Positions 43,728 through 52,037 of a stretch of 64,000 bases of DNA are shown in pieces (positions within the stretch are counted from its first letter, which is position 1; the number at the start of each line of letters is the position of its first letter). The notes below the pieces were generated by a model. The model was given only the letters and a program-made list of their open reading frames with translations, had not been told where the DNA came from and did not search any database. The position numbers and the translations under genes were made by a program. Source of the stretch: Bacteroidota bacterium (lineage in GTDB: Bacteria > Bacteroidota > Bacteroidia > UKL13-3); contig JAIYCU010000034.1 of the NCBI GenBank assembly GCA_027487835.1, positions 1 to 64,000 of the forward strand, in the 5' to 3' direction.

Positions 43728-45017
43728 CAAACATTTTTCTTTCTTAGCATATGATTTACACCAATGTATCAATGTTAAACTGTCGCGGGCATTTACATTA
43801 ATCACCCTATACCCTCCTACCGCATCCAAGCGCCAGGCCCACTCGCTGTTGGTTTGCGTTTGTCCATTGTCATACCACCATGCGGTATATTGCTTTTGTC
43901 CTTCTTTCTCTAAACAACCCATCATTACTGGCAAGCTCCCAATGTTTGTGGCTTTAAATTCTTTTAAACTATAGCCAGAGGCTCGCCAGCATATCTGCGG
44001 TGGATGCCCCCCTTCAAAGGGCCGCATTTTTGGTTTAAGGTATATCAACACACTGTCATTGCTCAACTGCACCACCCCTTCTGCTTGCATTTTTTTAGCA
44101 TATCCTTTCACTTGTAATTCCTCCAAAGCTTGGTCCTGCCTAAACTTGGCTATTGATATCCAGCCTACACTTATCATTATCGCCAACAAAAAAGACAGTG
44201 CCAATGAATAGTTACCACCATTCACTTTCCCTTCCATTGCTGGCTTTTGCGCCTTTGGTTCAAACCGAAAACTAAAATAGTGTAAGGGTAAAAAGGTGTA
44301 TAAGAGCAGGCTGGCCACACCAATTAAATCGTGGCTAAGGGTTTGTGGGGCCGACTTAAACAACACCAATGCCATGATGCGAAACAGGTTGCTAAATAAC
44401 AATAGGAGTACTACAATTAACAAATAAATCAACAATTGCCAGAAGCCATAAAACACACCTTTCTTTTGCTCGCGTTGTGCCAAAATAAGCACAGCACCAA
44501 GGCATCCCGTGCCAATCATTTTTAGGCCCACGCAGGCCTCGTCTACATAAAATGAAAAGCCATTATTAAGTGTAAAATAGCTTCCTTTATTTTGAACCGA
44601 AATGCCTGCAAAGCTTAACAAGGCTGCACTCCATTCGCTTAATAACAATCGGATGGGAAACGAAAAGATATTCACCACATAATACAATGCAGGCGACATG
44701 GCCAACAACAAAGCCAAGGGAAGATAGCCCATAAAACCAAAGCTCAAAGACAATACCCATAACAACAAACAGCCCGATGCCAAATAGGCAAATACCTGCA
44801 ATTTTAAAAGGGCCAGCAAGGCTGTAAAAAACATTGTAAGCCATAGGTAATGCTTGCTTTTTGGGGTGTTTGGTTCAAACCGAACGATAAATGGCGCCAT
44901 CAATAGTGCAGCCATTACTTGAAAGCTTAATAACAAATATTGAGCATTTACCATTACTGCAAATGCCAAGGCCAACAAAGGTGGAAACCACTTTTTTAAA
45001 TTAAGCGGTAGCTGCAC
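43713..45017 (-). CDS. xrtN: Exosortase N (XrtN) with EpsI-like C-terminal domain
   Basis: About 434-aa polytopic membrane protein. The exosortase core has the catalytic triad: Cys in DEACVGLKM, Arg in LFRIMAL, and His in LSHDLIGV. After the last core helix comes an EpsI-like extracytoplasmic domain with HPPQICWRASGY. Exosortases cleave and transfer proteins with a C-terminal PEP-type tripartite signal. The upstream VIT protein carries such a signal. The GTG at 45017 (VQLPLNLKKW) is chosen as start because it lies next to the VIT stop (17-bp overlap); the 45098 ATG would add a non-family N-terminus. Confidence 0.88.
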   Translation of the reverse strand: MQLPLNLKKWFPPLLALAFAVMVNAQYLLLSFQVMAALLMAPFIVRFEPNTPKSKHYLWLTMFFTALLALLKLQVFAYLASGCLLLWVLSLSFGFMGYLPLALLLAMSPALYYVVNIFSFPIRLLLSEWSAALLSFAGISVQNKGSYFTLNNGFSFYVDEACVGLKMIGTGCLGAVLILAQREQKKGVFYGFWQLLIYLLIVVLLLLFSNLFRIMALVLFKSAPQTLSHDLIGVASLLLYTFLPLHYFSFRFEPKAQKPAMEGKVNGGNYSLALSFLLAIMISVGWISIAKFRQDQALEELQVKGYAKKMQAEGVVQLSNDSVLIYLKPKMRPFEGGHPPQICWRASGYSLKEFKATNIGSLPVMMGCLEKEGQKQYTAWWYDNGQTQTNSEWAWRLDAVGGYRVINVNARDSLTLIHWCKSYAKKEKCLLKCE

Positions 45018-47544
45018 TTTGGCGTTTTCTCCAATATACAAACAACAAAAATAGCAAGGCTCCAAATAAAGCCCATTCATGCGGCTCGGGCACAGCACCG
45101 CCTTCTAAGAAATCGGCATTACCCAGCGAGTTTTGGTTCTTTTTAATGCCAAAGCGCTCATAGTCGTCTTCGGATTCTAGCACCAACAAGCTGCTAACCG
45201 GACTCAACACATAAGCCGCTTCTGCCATACCCAATAAGGCGGTTTCATACTTTTGCTTTTCGAAATAATGACTACCCAAGGTTCGCATGAGTTGCGAGTA
45301 ACTATACAAACGCATGAGATGGTCGGGTGCAGATGCATTTGAAACGGAGGAGCTTCGCAATTCATTGGCTGGCAGCTGACTTGCTGTTATATACAAACCG
45401 CTCTCTTTAATGTAAATTAAGGAATCATTCTCAGGCATTGAAGGCCAATTGTTTTGTTGCAAGTAAGCCTTCACCTGGTTTAGGTCGAAGGCTTGGTATT
45501 GAATGCACCTTAGCTCATTGAGGGTTTTATAAAAGGGCGAGAATGACTCGCTAATATTCACCACTCGTAACGCACCATGATGTTGTTGCAACCATGTTTG
45601 TAGGTGTTGGGCATAATCGTATCCTTTGAGGTCGTCTAAAACCGGACTTTTATGCGAGGTTTTGGTAATGAGAATACTTTGTTGTGGGTTTTTAATTTGG
45701 TATAAACAAGGCAATCCAAATTGGTAGTTTTTATACTTTTTAAAAATGCGCTCTGCATCATCGGGGGCAATGGCTTCTTTTTGATGGGTTAGGGCATACA
45801 CTTGTTTGCCTTTGAGCATTTCTATAACAGATTTAAACTCGTCTAAGGTCCATTGTGCATTTAGGTCTATATAGGCATCTTTTGCGTTAAAGCTTGCTAA
45901 TTTTGGGGTTGCAGGAGCCATCTGGTAGCGAATGTTGCCAAAGGTAAAAGGGGTGGTACTAAGTGGCACCTCATTTAACTGCAAGCTCCAGTTAGGCAAA
46001 TAATCTCCAGCATAGCTAATGGTTTGATTCGACTCTTGTTTCCATTCCTCGGGCATGCTCGAAACAATAGTTGGCATCATGAGTTGAATGTTTAGCGCTT
46101 CCCGGGCATGTTTAGCAAGCGGCCCTTCAAACCAAACATTCTCTAACAAGAGCTTGCCAGCTTGGTGTTTTAGTGGTGAGGTAAAGCCAATTTTAAACAC
46201 ACGGTCTTCCTTGCTTGTGCAAGGAAACACAGATACGCTTACCCTATTTCCTTCGCGCCAATGGGCAATGGCAGGGTCTCTGCGTTCAACCCCTACAATG
46301 GTTTTAAAGGCAGAGTCGGCACGCTGACGTGTGGTAAGCCTAGACTTCTCCTCCTTGCCATTTACCCATAAAGAGAGGGAGGTAACAATGGAGCCTTCAG
46401 GCAGGTGAAAGGTATAATAGGCTTGTTGGGTTTCAGAAACAAACAGCACATCTTCCGAGGTTTTGCCTTGGTTTTTGATGGTAAGAATTTTCTCTTGGTA
46501 GGCAAATCTGTGTTCTGGATACACTTTTATTTGGGTGCTCACGCTTTGGGTAATGAGGCTATTTCCGCTCCACAGGCGTTCGTCTGTTTTGTGGCGTTGG
46601 TCGCGGCGAATATTAATCAAAGCCAAGGCACTTGCTTGGTCGAGGGCAGGGCTTCCAAAAAAAGCATTGCCAATAATTGCTAAAGGGTTATGGTATTTGC
46701 GATCGCCATTGGCATTTACCCCAAAACCGTCTTCAAAAAACCGTTGAGAGATGTGCGAAGACAAGGCAATTTCGTCGGCAATGGGATGGGAAGTTAATTG
46801 TTGGGCCAAGGCAATGTGCAAAGGCAATTGGGCTTGGCTACTTAGGTAATTTTTTGCGCTAATGTCTTTTATTTCGGTTTGAACCGAATGCCATTGATAC
46901 AACCAAAAGCTTAGAATAAGTAGAGGGGTAGCCAACCCAATGAGGTATGGTTTCCAAAGAAATTGTTGGTCTTTGCGTAGGGCGCTTAGTAAGAGTAAAC
47001 CCCAAAACAAGGGTACAAAGGTGTGGGTAGAGAGCAGAAAAAAGAAACTGCCCAAAAGGGCAATAGGCATTAAGGGAAGCAGGTAAAGGTTAAGGTAAAT
47101 GATGAGCACTGTAGCACTTCCTGCTAGGGCGTAAAATAAGGCGCGCATTCGCGCGCCTATCATCTGCAAATACGGGAAGCTCAACAAAAACGCCGCACTG
47201 GAAAATACATATAAATTTAACCACCACGGAAACCTTGCAAAAACAGGAATGAGCGTATTTAAAGAAAAAGCACTGATGGTAAACAACAAAACAAAATTAA
47301 CCCAGCAGGCATACGGAATGGCCATTCGCTTGCCAGTTTCGGGATGCCTTTTAACCGCAAAGCCAAACCAAAGGTGCACAAGGTAGAATAGACTTATCAA
47401 GCCATTAAACAAAAAGCAGATAAAAACAGTGTCGCTTGTTTTGGAAGTGAATTGCTGTAACAAGTAAATCAAGAACGAAAAACCAATAAGTGTTACTCCT
47501 AAAATGTAAGAGTTTTTGTGAGGGGTTTTAAGGGGCGATTGCAT
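45001..47544 (-). CDS. XrtN-system VIT-domain protein with PEP-type sorting signal
   Basis: 847 aa. About eight N-terminal membrane helices span residues 1-215. A VIT (vault/inter-alpha-trypsin) domain follows at ~330-470 (YTFHLPEGSIVTSLSLWVNGKEEKSRLTTRQRADSAF and a RRDPAIAHWREGNRVSVSVFPC stretch), then a domain with no obvious MIDAS. The C-terminus VPEPHEWALFGALLFLLFVYWRKRQ is a PEP motif, hydrophobic helix and basic tail, the exosortase signal. It is presumably the dedicated substrate of the next gene's exosortase. Gene pair order is as I recall for XrtN systems. Confidence 0.87.
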   Translation of the reverse strand: MQSPLKTPHKNSYILGVTLIGFSFLIYLLQQFTSKTSDTVFICFLFNGLISLFYLVHLWFGFAVKRHPETGKRMAIPYACWVNFVLLFTISAFSLNTLIPVFARFPWWLNLYVFSSAAFLLSFPYLQMIGARMRALFYALAGSATVLIIYLNLYLLPLMPIALLGSFFFLLSTHTFVPLFWGLLLLSALRKDQQFLWKPYLIGLATPLLILSFWLYQWHSVQTEIKDISAKNYLSSQAQLPLHIALAQQLTSHPIADEIALSSHISQRFFEDGFGVNANGDRKYHNPLAIIGNAFFGSPALDQASALALINIRRDQRHKTDERLWSGNSLITQSVSTQIKVYPEHRFAYQEKILTIKNQGKTSEDVLFVSETQQAYYTFHLPEGSIVTSLSLWVNGKEEKSRLTTRQRADSAFKTIVGVERRDPAIAHWREGNRVSVSVFPCTSKEDRVFKIGFTSPLKHQAGKLLLENVWFEGPLAKHAREALNIQLMMPTIVSSMPEEWKQESNQTISYAGDYLPNWSLQLNEVPLSTTPFTFGNIRYQMAPATPKLASFNAKDAYIDLNAQWTLDEFKSVIEMLKGKQVYALTHQKEAIAPDDAERIFKKYKNYQFGLPCLYQIKNPQQSILITKTSHKSPVLDDLKGYDYAQHLQTWLQQHHGALRVVNISESFSPFYKTLNELRCIQYQAFDLNQVKAYLQQNNWPSMPENDSLIYIKESGLYITASQLPANELRSSSVSNASAPDHLMRLYSYSQLMRTLGSHYFEKQKYETALLGMAEAAYVLSPVSSLLVLESEDDYERFGIKKNQNSLGNADFLEGGAVPEPHEWALFGALLFLLFVYWRKRQSAATA

Positions 47545-47625
47545 GTAATAAAATTTCAGGTTACAACGAAACTACAAGCTCTAAGGTATGAAAAGTAAAA
47601 CTTTTACGCTTTATTGTTTTTATTT

Positions 47626-48381
47626 GTGCCATTGAAAACGCTGTTCGCTATACTTATTCTTTTCCTGATGAGTTTTGGGTCAACCCAAATCCAAGCCCAA
47701 CAAGTACCCAGCGGCTTTTTGTTACGTGGGTATATTCTAGGTGCCGATACCACCAATACCATTCCTTTGGCCAATATCCTTAAAAAACCTTCGGGTGAGC
47801 GCTACATTAGCAACCGCTTTGGCGCTTTTGGCATAAGGGTGCAAGAAGATGACACCCTTGTATTCTCGGTCATTGGTTACCAAAATTACATCCTGCCTGT
47901 TAAGAAATATGTGGTCAATAACCTCACAGACCCCATTCGGGTGCGCATGAAATCTACTGTGTATAAACTCAAAGAAGCAGAAGTAAACTATAACCAAAAG
48001 AAAAAAGACAGCGTAGCCCGTGCTGCCGCAAAAATATTAAAAACTAGTCCGGTATTGAACGATTATAACCACCAACGCTCTTGGATACTTGGCTATACGG
48101 GCGCCCCTTTGAGCGATTTACTCTCCCAAGGAAATTCTAGGTTGGCGCAATACGAAAAAATAGAACGCTTGCGGGCTTTGTATTATGAGCAAGAAATGGT
48201 AGACCATAAATATACCGACGAATTGGTAATTAGGGCCACTGGCATGCCGCCTAAAAGGGTGGCTGAGTTCAAAAAATTCTGCAACCTCCCCCACTATTTT
48301 ATCCTCAATTCTAACGATTATGATTTGGTGCTTGCCATCCGCAATTGCTACGAGGACTTCAAAAAAACCATTCCCAAGTAA
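47626..48381 (+). CDS. Exported carboxypeptidase-regulatory-like hypothetical protein
   Basis: About 251 aa. Signal peptide (LFAILILFLMSFGSTQIQAQ). The N-terminal half resembles the CarboxypepD_reg-like fold (RGYILGADTTNTIPLANILKK, GAFGIRVQEDDTLVFSVIGYQ). The C-terminal half is helical and charged with KKDSVARAAAKILKTSPVLNDY. No ATG is available upstream; GTG 47626 or TTG 47614/47632 are possible starts, and GTG gives the neatest signal peptide. It may be a periplasmic or outer-membrane-associated protein. It is divergent from the VIT gene. Confidence 0.72.
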   Translation: MPLKTLFAILILFLMSFGSTQIQAQQVPSGFLLRGYILGADTTNTIPLANILKKPSGERYISNRFGAFGIRVQEDDTLVFSVIGYQNYILPVKKYVVNNLTDPIRVRMKSTVYKLKEAEVNYNQKKKDSVARAAAKILKTSPVLNDYNHQRSWILGYTGAPLSDLLSQGNSRLAQYEKIERLRALYYEQEMVDHKYTDELVIRATGMPPKRVAEFKKFCNLPHYFILNSNDYDLVLAIRNCYEDFKKTIPK

Positions 48382-48411
48382 AAATTTAAACATTTGTTAA
48401 CCAAATAGTTC

Positions 48412-48441
48412 TTGCAATTTAATTTGGAGTTCGTAGCTTTA
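48412..48441 (+). promoter_or_regulatory. Promoter of the YkuK-like gene
   Basis: TTG (48412-48414), 19 nt, then TAGCTTTA (48434-48441), one base off the -7 consensus, 16 nt before the ATG. Confidence 0.5.
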
Positions 48442-48457
48442 TAAAAACATAAAAGCA

Positions 48458-48931
48458 ATGGACTGGAGAAAATTCAACGGAGAAAAAATCAAACAGGAAA
48501 TTGATTTAGAAGTAGAGCAAATTATCCTCAAAGAAAGAGAAGCTGGCCACAAGTTAAAGATTTGTATTGGCACCGATTCGCAGGTAACTTGTGGGGTAAC
48601 AGAGTTTGCCACTGTTATTGTTTTTGTTCGACCCAAGCACGGGGGATTTATGCTTATTTCAAGCGAGAAAAGCAAACAAAAATTCACCTTAAAAGAAAGG
48701 ATGATAGAAGAAGTGAGCAGGTCAATTCAGATTGCTTATAAAATTTGTCCCTTGTTAGACAAACACGAAGTAGATTTAGAAGTACATGCCGATATCAATA
48801 CCAATCCGCAGTTTAAATCTAACTCGGCCTTGAGCGATGCCATGGGCTATATCCTTGGAATGGGCTTTGTGTTTAAAGCCAAGCCAGATGCCTTTGCCAG
48901 CAGCTATTGTGCGAATAAAATTGTGCATTAA
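48458..48931 (+). CDS. YkuK-family RNase H-like protein (DUF458)
   Basis: 157 aa, soluble. The RNase H-like start KICIGTDSQVT (acidic residue on strand 1), ATVIVFVRPKHGGF, and the central VDLEVHADINTNPQFKSNSALSDAMGYILGMGF match the YkuK/DUF458 family. The family's role is unclear; a nuclease-type fold is predicted, and Asp/Glu in HADINT could contribute to metal binding. It has its own promoter. Confidence 0.85.
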   Translation: MDWRKFNGEKIKQEIDLEVEQIILKEREAGHKLKICIGTDSQVTCGVTEFATVIVFVRPKHGGFMLISSEKSKQKFTLKERMIEEVSRSIQIAYKICPLLDKHEVDLEVHADINTNPQFKSNSALSDAMGYILGMGFVFKAKPDAFASSYCANKIVH

Positions 48932-48943
48932 TTGGTTTGAACC

Positions 48944-48951
48944 TACCTTTG
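48944..48951 (+). promoter_or_regulatory. -7 box just before the gene at 48959
   Basis: TACCTTTG ends 7 nt before the ATG, so the mRNA would have almost no leader. It partly overlaps a GGTTTGAACC motif (48934-48943), which abuts it on the upstream side. Confidence 0.5.
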
Positions 48952-48958
48952 CCTTTGC

Positions 48959-49363
48959 ATGTTAAAAGATATAAAAGTAGAAAGTTTTGAAGGAGTTGCC
49001 GTTGCCGTAGTGCACGAGTTAAGCGACGAAATGGAAATGGTTTGGAATGTATATGCCATTAACTATACCCAACAATTAATGTATGGCGTATTGGTTAGCA
49101 GTAAAGGCTATGGTACCCTAAATGGTGAAGAGAAGACAACCAGTGCACTCAGGCATTTTTTAGATGAAATTCCTGCCCTAAGTTATGTTAAAATAGAACC
49201 TATCCAGCCCGAATTATTTTCAATTACCAATGAATATTGGATGAGCTATTATATTGAAAATAAAATATATGAGCGCAAATATATTTTTGAACCTACCAGC
49301 AACATAGAAGATAAACTAGAAACAGTAAGCCTGCTTAACAAGCCAGGGATACTGCTGTTATAG
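48959..49363 (+). CDS. Small hypothetical protein
   Basis: 134 aa, soluble, alpha/beta. Begins MLKDIKVESFEGVAVAVVHEL; contains VWNVYAINYTQQLMYGVLVSSKGYG and YVKIEPIQPELFSITNEYWMSYYIENKIYERKYIF. I do not recognise the family, though the composition is that of a conserved cytoplasmic protein. It overlaps the convergent DUF5329 gene by 29 bp at the 3' end. Confidence 0.65.
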   Translation: MLKDIKVESFEGVAVAVVHELSDEMEMVWNVYAINYTQQLMYGVLVSSKGYGTLNGEEKTTSALRHFLDEIPALSYVKIEPIQPELFSITNEYWMSYYIENKIYERKYIFEPTSNIEDKLETVSLLNKPGILLL

Positions 49364-49793
49364 GTTTATTATAAAGTTTCGGTTTGAACCCAAACTTACC
49401 CGACTCAAGTTTTTTGAGTTCATGGTACAATACATCTCTTACAGGCATGATTACGCCATTGGGAAACTTTATTTTATAGGGTTCGCCACTTACACTACTT
49501 TTAGAGGCAAGGTAATCAATAAACTCTCTGGCAGTTTTAATTTTCTTACCCGCTTTTTCGCGCTTCATACGAAGGTGTTTAGCAGCATCAGTGGCGTTGT
49601 ATTCACTCCCATTCCTTATAAAAATTACATTTGATTTCTCGATGTATTGAATAAGAAACGTAATCTTTTGTTCTTCATTCATAGCGCTGGTTTGTAAGAG
49701 ACCCCCAATGGCAAAAACTTGGGATAGATAAAGACTAAGCAAAGTAATTAATCCAAACAAAGAAAATTGGTGAAAGGGTGAGGTTTTTTTCAT
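49335..49793 (-). CDS. DUF5329 family exported protein
   Basis: 152 aa from the ATG at 49793 (MKKTSPFHQF), with a signal peptide to about residue 28. Characteristic DUF5329 stretches are MNEEQKITFLIQYIEKSNVIFIRNGSEYNATDAAKHLRMKREKAG and ASKSSVSGEPYKIKFPNG. The function is unknown. ATG 49817 (MQTVSPFTM) is a possible alternative. The longer open frame to 49982 runs through the palindromic repeat and is rejected. Confidence 0.78.
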   Translation of the reverse strand: MKKTSPFHQFSLFGLITLLSLYLSQVFAIGGLLQTSAMNEEQKITFLIQYIEKSNVIFIRNGSEYNATDAAKHLRMKREKAGKKIKTAREFIDYLASKSSVSGEPYKIKFPNGVIMPVRDVLYHELKKLESGKFGFKPKLYNKPITAVSLAC

Positions 49794-49842
49794 GGTAAAT
49801 GGACTAACTGTTTGCATGGGCAATTTAAATATAAAATACCAA

Positions 49843-49920
49843 ATTCCCCAATTAACCATACTTTTTGGGGAACGTATTCCCCAAATAACCATACTTTTTG
49901 GGGAATTAATTCCCCAAAAA
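49843..49920. repeat. Tandem GGGGAA/TTCCCC palindromes upstream of the DUF4143 ATPase
   Basis: Two 33-bp direct repeats (TTCCCCAA, then ACCATACTTTTTGGGGAA) and a partial third. The last junction, 49895-49920, is a perfect 26-bp palindrome with arms TTTTTGGGGAATT and its inverse. The ATPase ATG is 37 bp further on. This looks like an operator or protein-binding array. Confidence 0.8.
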
Positions 49921-49957
49921 GGAATATATTTGTTCCAACAAGTGTGAAATAAACCAA

Positions 49958-51085
49958 ATGATTGTAAGAAAAATACAGCCAAAAATCGAAGAAAAATGCT
50001 TTAAGGGCAAGGTTATACTAATAACCGGACCGAGGCAGGTTGGCAAATCTACCTTGTTACATGGCATTTGTAAAAAGTTAGGTGATTACCTTTATTTAGA
50101 TGGAGACGACCCAGATGTCAGGACTATGTTAAAAAATCCCAATTTTGAACAATTAAAACTACTTATTGGCAAATACAAAGTGTTGTTGATTGATGAGGCG
50201 CAGCGAATTAACAATATTGGCTTAAGTGTAAAAATGATTCAAGATCGCCTGAAAGATATACAGGTTTTTGTTAGTGGATCGTCGGCATTAGATATTGGCA
50301 ATCAATTTCAAGAGTCGCTGACAGGAAGAAAATGGGAGTTCAACTTGTATCCGATTAGTTGGGAAGAATGGTATGAAAAAAATGATTTCCTAACTGTTTC
50401 TCAGCAATTAGAGCACCGCATTATCTATGGTATGTACCCAGAAGTTATCAATCATCCGGGAGAAGAGGAAGAGGTATTGAAAGAAATTACAAATAGTTAC
50501 TTGTATAAAGATATTTTAAGCTTAAGTGGAATCAAGAAATCTGAGTTCCTCGAAAAATTATTAAAGGCTTTGGCATTGCAAATTGGCAACGAAGTAAGTT
50601 ATAATGAATTATCTCAACTCATAGGAATAGACAAGAAAACTATTAGTTCTTACATAGAATTACTAGAAAAATCATTTATAGTTTACAAGGTAAATTCATA
50701 TAACAGAAACGAGCGAAATGAAATAAAAGCTAACAAGAAAATCTATTTTTATGATACTGGAATAAGAAATGCTATCATTAATAATTTCAACCCGCTTTCT
50801 ATTAGAAATGACAAAGGCGCCCTTTGGGAAAACTTTGTATTTAACGAGCGGATGAAATATCATCAATATAGAAAGAATAACGTAAACACTTACTTTTGGC
50901 GGGCAGTAAAAGGAGGAGAAATTGATTTAGTTGAGGAGAAAAATGCGATATTGTCTGCCTTCGAAATTAAATGGAACCCAACAAGCAAAGCCAAACTGCC
51001 TGCTGCATTTGACAAACTATACGAGGCAGATTTCAATATCATTCATAAAGACAATCTTTTGAACTTTGTGGCAGATATAAACTAA
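49958..51085 (+). CDS. AAA_14/DUF4143 ATPase
   Basis: 375 aa. P-loop ITGPRQVGKSTLL near residue 30, Walker B KVLLIDEAQRINN, sensor SGSSALDIG. The C-terminal DUF4143 part has a winged-helix-like segment (LSQLIGIDKKTISSYIELLEKSFIVYKV) and a PD-(D/E)XK-like tail: GALWENFVFNERM, TYFWRAVKGGEIDLVEEK, AFEIKWNP. Members are widespread, mobile and of unknown role. It is monocistronic, preceded by the palindromic array, which may bind the protein itself. Confidence 0.9.
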   Translation: MIVRKIQPKIEEKCFKGKVILITGPRQVGKSTLLHGICKKLGDYLYLDGDDPDVRTMLKNPNFEQLKLLIGKYKVLLIDEAQRINNIGLSVKMIQDRLKDIQVFVSGSSALDIGNQFQESLTGRKWEFNLYPISWEEWYEKNDFLTVSQQLEHRIIYGMYPEVINHPGEEEEVLKEITNSYLYKDILSLSGIKKSEFLEKLLKALALQIGNEVSYNELSQLIGIDKKTISSYIELLEKSFIVYKVNSYNRNERNEIKANKKIYFYDTGIRNAIINNFNPLSIRNDKGALWENFVFNERMKYHQYRKNNVNTYFWRAVKGGEIDLVEEKNAILSAFEIKWNPTSKAKLPAAFDKLYEADFNIIHKDNLLNFVADIN

Positions 51086-51159
51086 GCAGACTAAAATGTT
51101 TACAATTTATTTCAACCTAAAAAAGCATGTTAGATTTACAACTACTAAACTAATCACCA

Positions 51160-52002
51160 TTGAACTCCACCGAATATTTTAACAACTTGGTTGAAGACCT
51201 TAGAAAGGTATATGAAGCAGACGAATCGAGGGCTATTGCTTATTGGATTTTTGAAGATGTGCTGTTGATTAAGCGCGCCCATATTAAGCTCATAGAAAAA
51301 GAACTTAGCCTGGGCGAGGAACTAAAGCTCAATCAAATTAAAGAAAGACTGTTAAAAGGAGAACCCCTTCAATATATTTTAGGATATGCTTGGTTCAAAG
51401 ACTTAGTATTTAAAGTAAATTCAAGTGTATTGATTCCACGTCCAGAAACAGAAGAACTGGTGGATTGGGTGCTAAGTGAACAATATGAGGCAAATTCATT
51501 TTTAGACATTGGTACCGGAAGTGGCTGCATTGCCATTAGCCTTAAACATGCCTTGCCCACAAAGGAAGTAATGGCCGTTGACATTTCTGAGGAAGCACTT
51601 TCCATGGCAGCAAGTAATGCCAAACAAAATAATTGCAAAGTAAATTTTATGGCAGCCTCTGCCTTGGGTTTAACAGGTCATCAAACCTTGCAAAACTTAA
51701 ATGCCGAAGTATGGGTTAGCAATCCACCCTATATTTTGGAGGCAGAAAAATCCCAAATGCACCCCAATGTACTGGAATTTGAACCCCACCTGGCCTTGTT
51801 TGTAGAAGATGAAGACCCCTTGCTATTCTATAAAGAAATCACGAAAGCCTTTCTTGGTTCAACCCGAACCCACAGCCTTTACTTTGAAACCAGCGAGTTA
51901 TATGAGGAAGCCTTGAACCATTGGCTACCGACAACAGGCTTAAAAAACCATTTACGTAAAGACATGCAGGGGAAAGTGCGAATGCTTAAGTTGATGAAAT
52001 AA
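51160..52002 (+). CDS. prmC: Peptide chain release factor N5-glutamine methyltransferase
   Basis: 280 aa. An N-terminal helical domain (1-80) with QYILGYAWFKDLVFKV and IPRPETEELVDWVL is followed by SAM motif I DIGTGSGCIAISL and the catalytic SNPPYIL. It methylates the GGQ glutamine of RF1 and RF2. TTG is the start codon (NSTEYFNNL follows), with no ATG nearby upstream. It lies 35 bp before the M16 peptidase gene and may be co-transcribed. Confidence 0.93.
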   Translation: MNSTEYFNNLVEDLRKVYEADESRAIAYWIFEDVLLIKRAHIKLIEKELSLGEELKLNQIKERLLKGEPLQYILGYAWFKDLVFKVNSSVLIPRPETEELVDWVLSEQYEANSFLDIGTGSGCIAISLKHALPTKEVMAVDISEEALSMAASNAKQNNCKVNFMAASALGLTGHQTLQNLNAEVWVSNPPYILEAEKSQMHPNVLEFEPHLALFVEDEDPLLFYKEITKAFLGSTRTHSLYFETSELYEEALNHWLPTTGLKNHLRKDMQGKVRMLKLMK

Positions 52003-52037
52003 TTTTATTATTTTGCCAGCTTAATATTCAAATTTTA

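Noticed and set aside
49794-49982. N-terminal extension of the DUF5329 gene
   Set aside because: The added residues come from the palindromic repeat and hide the signal peptide.
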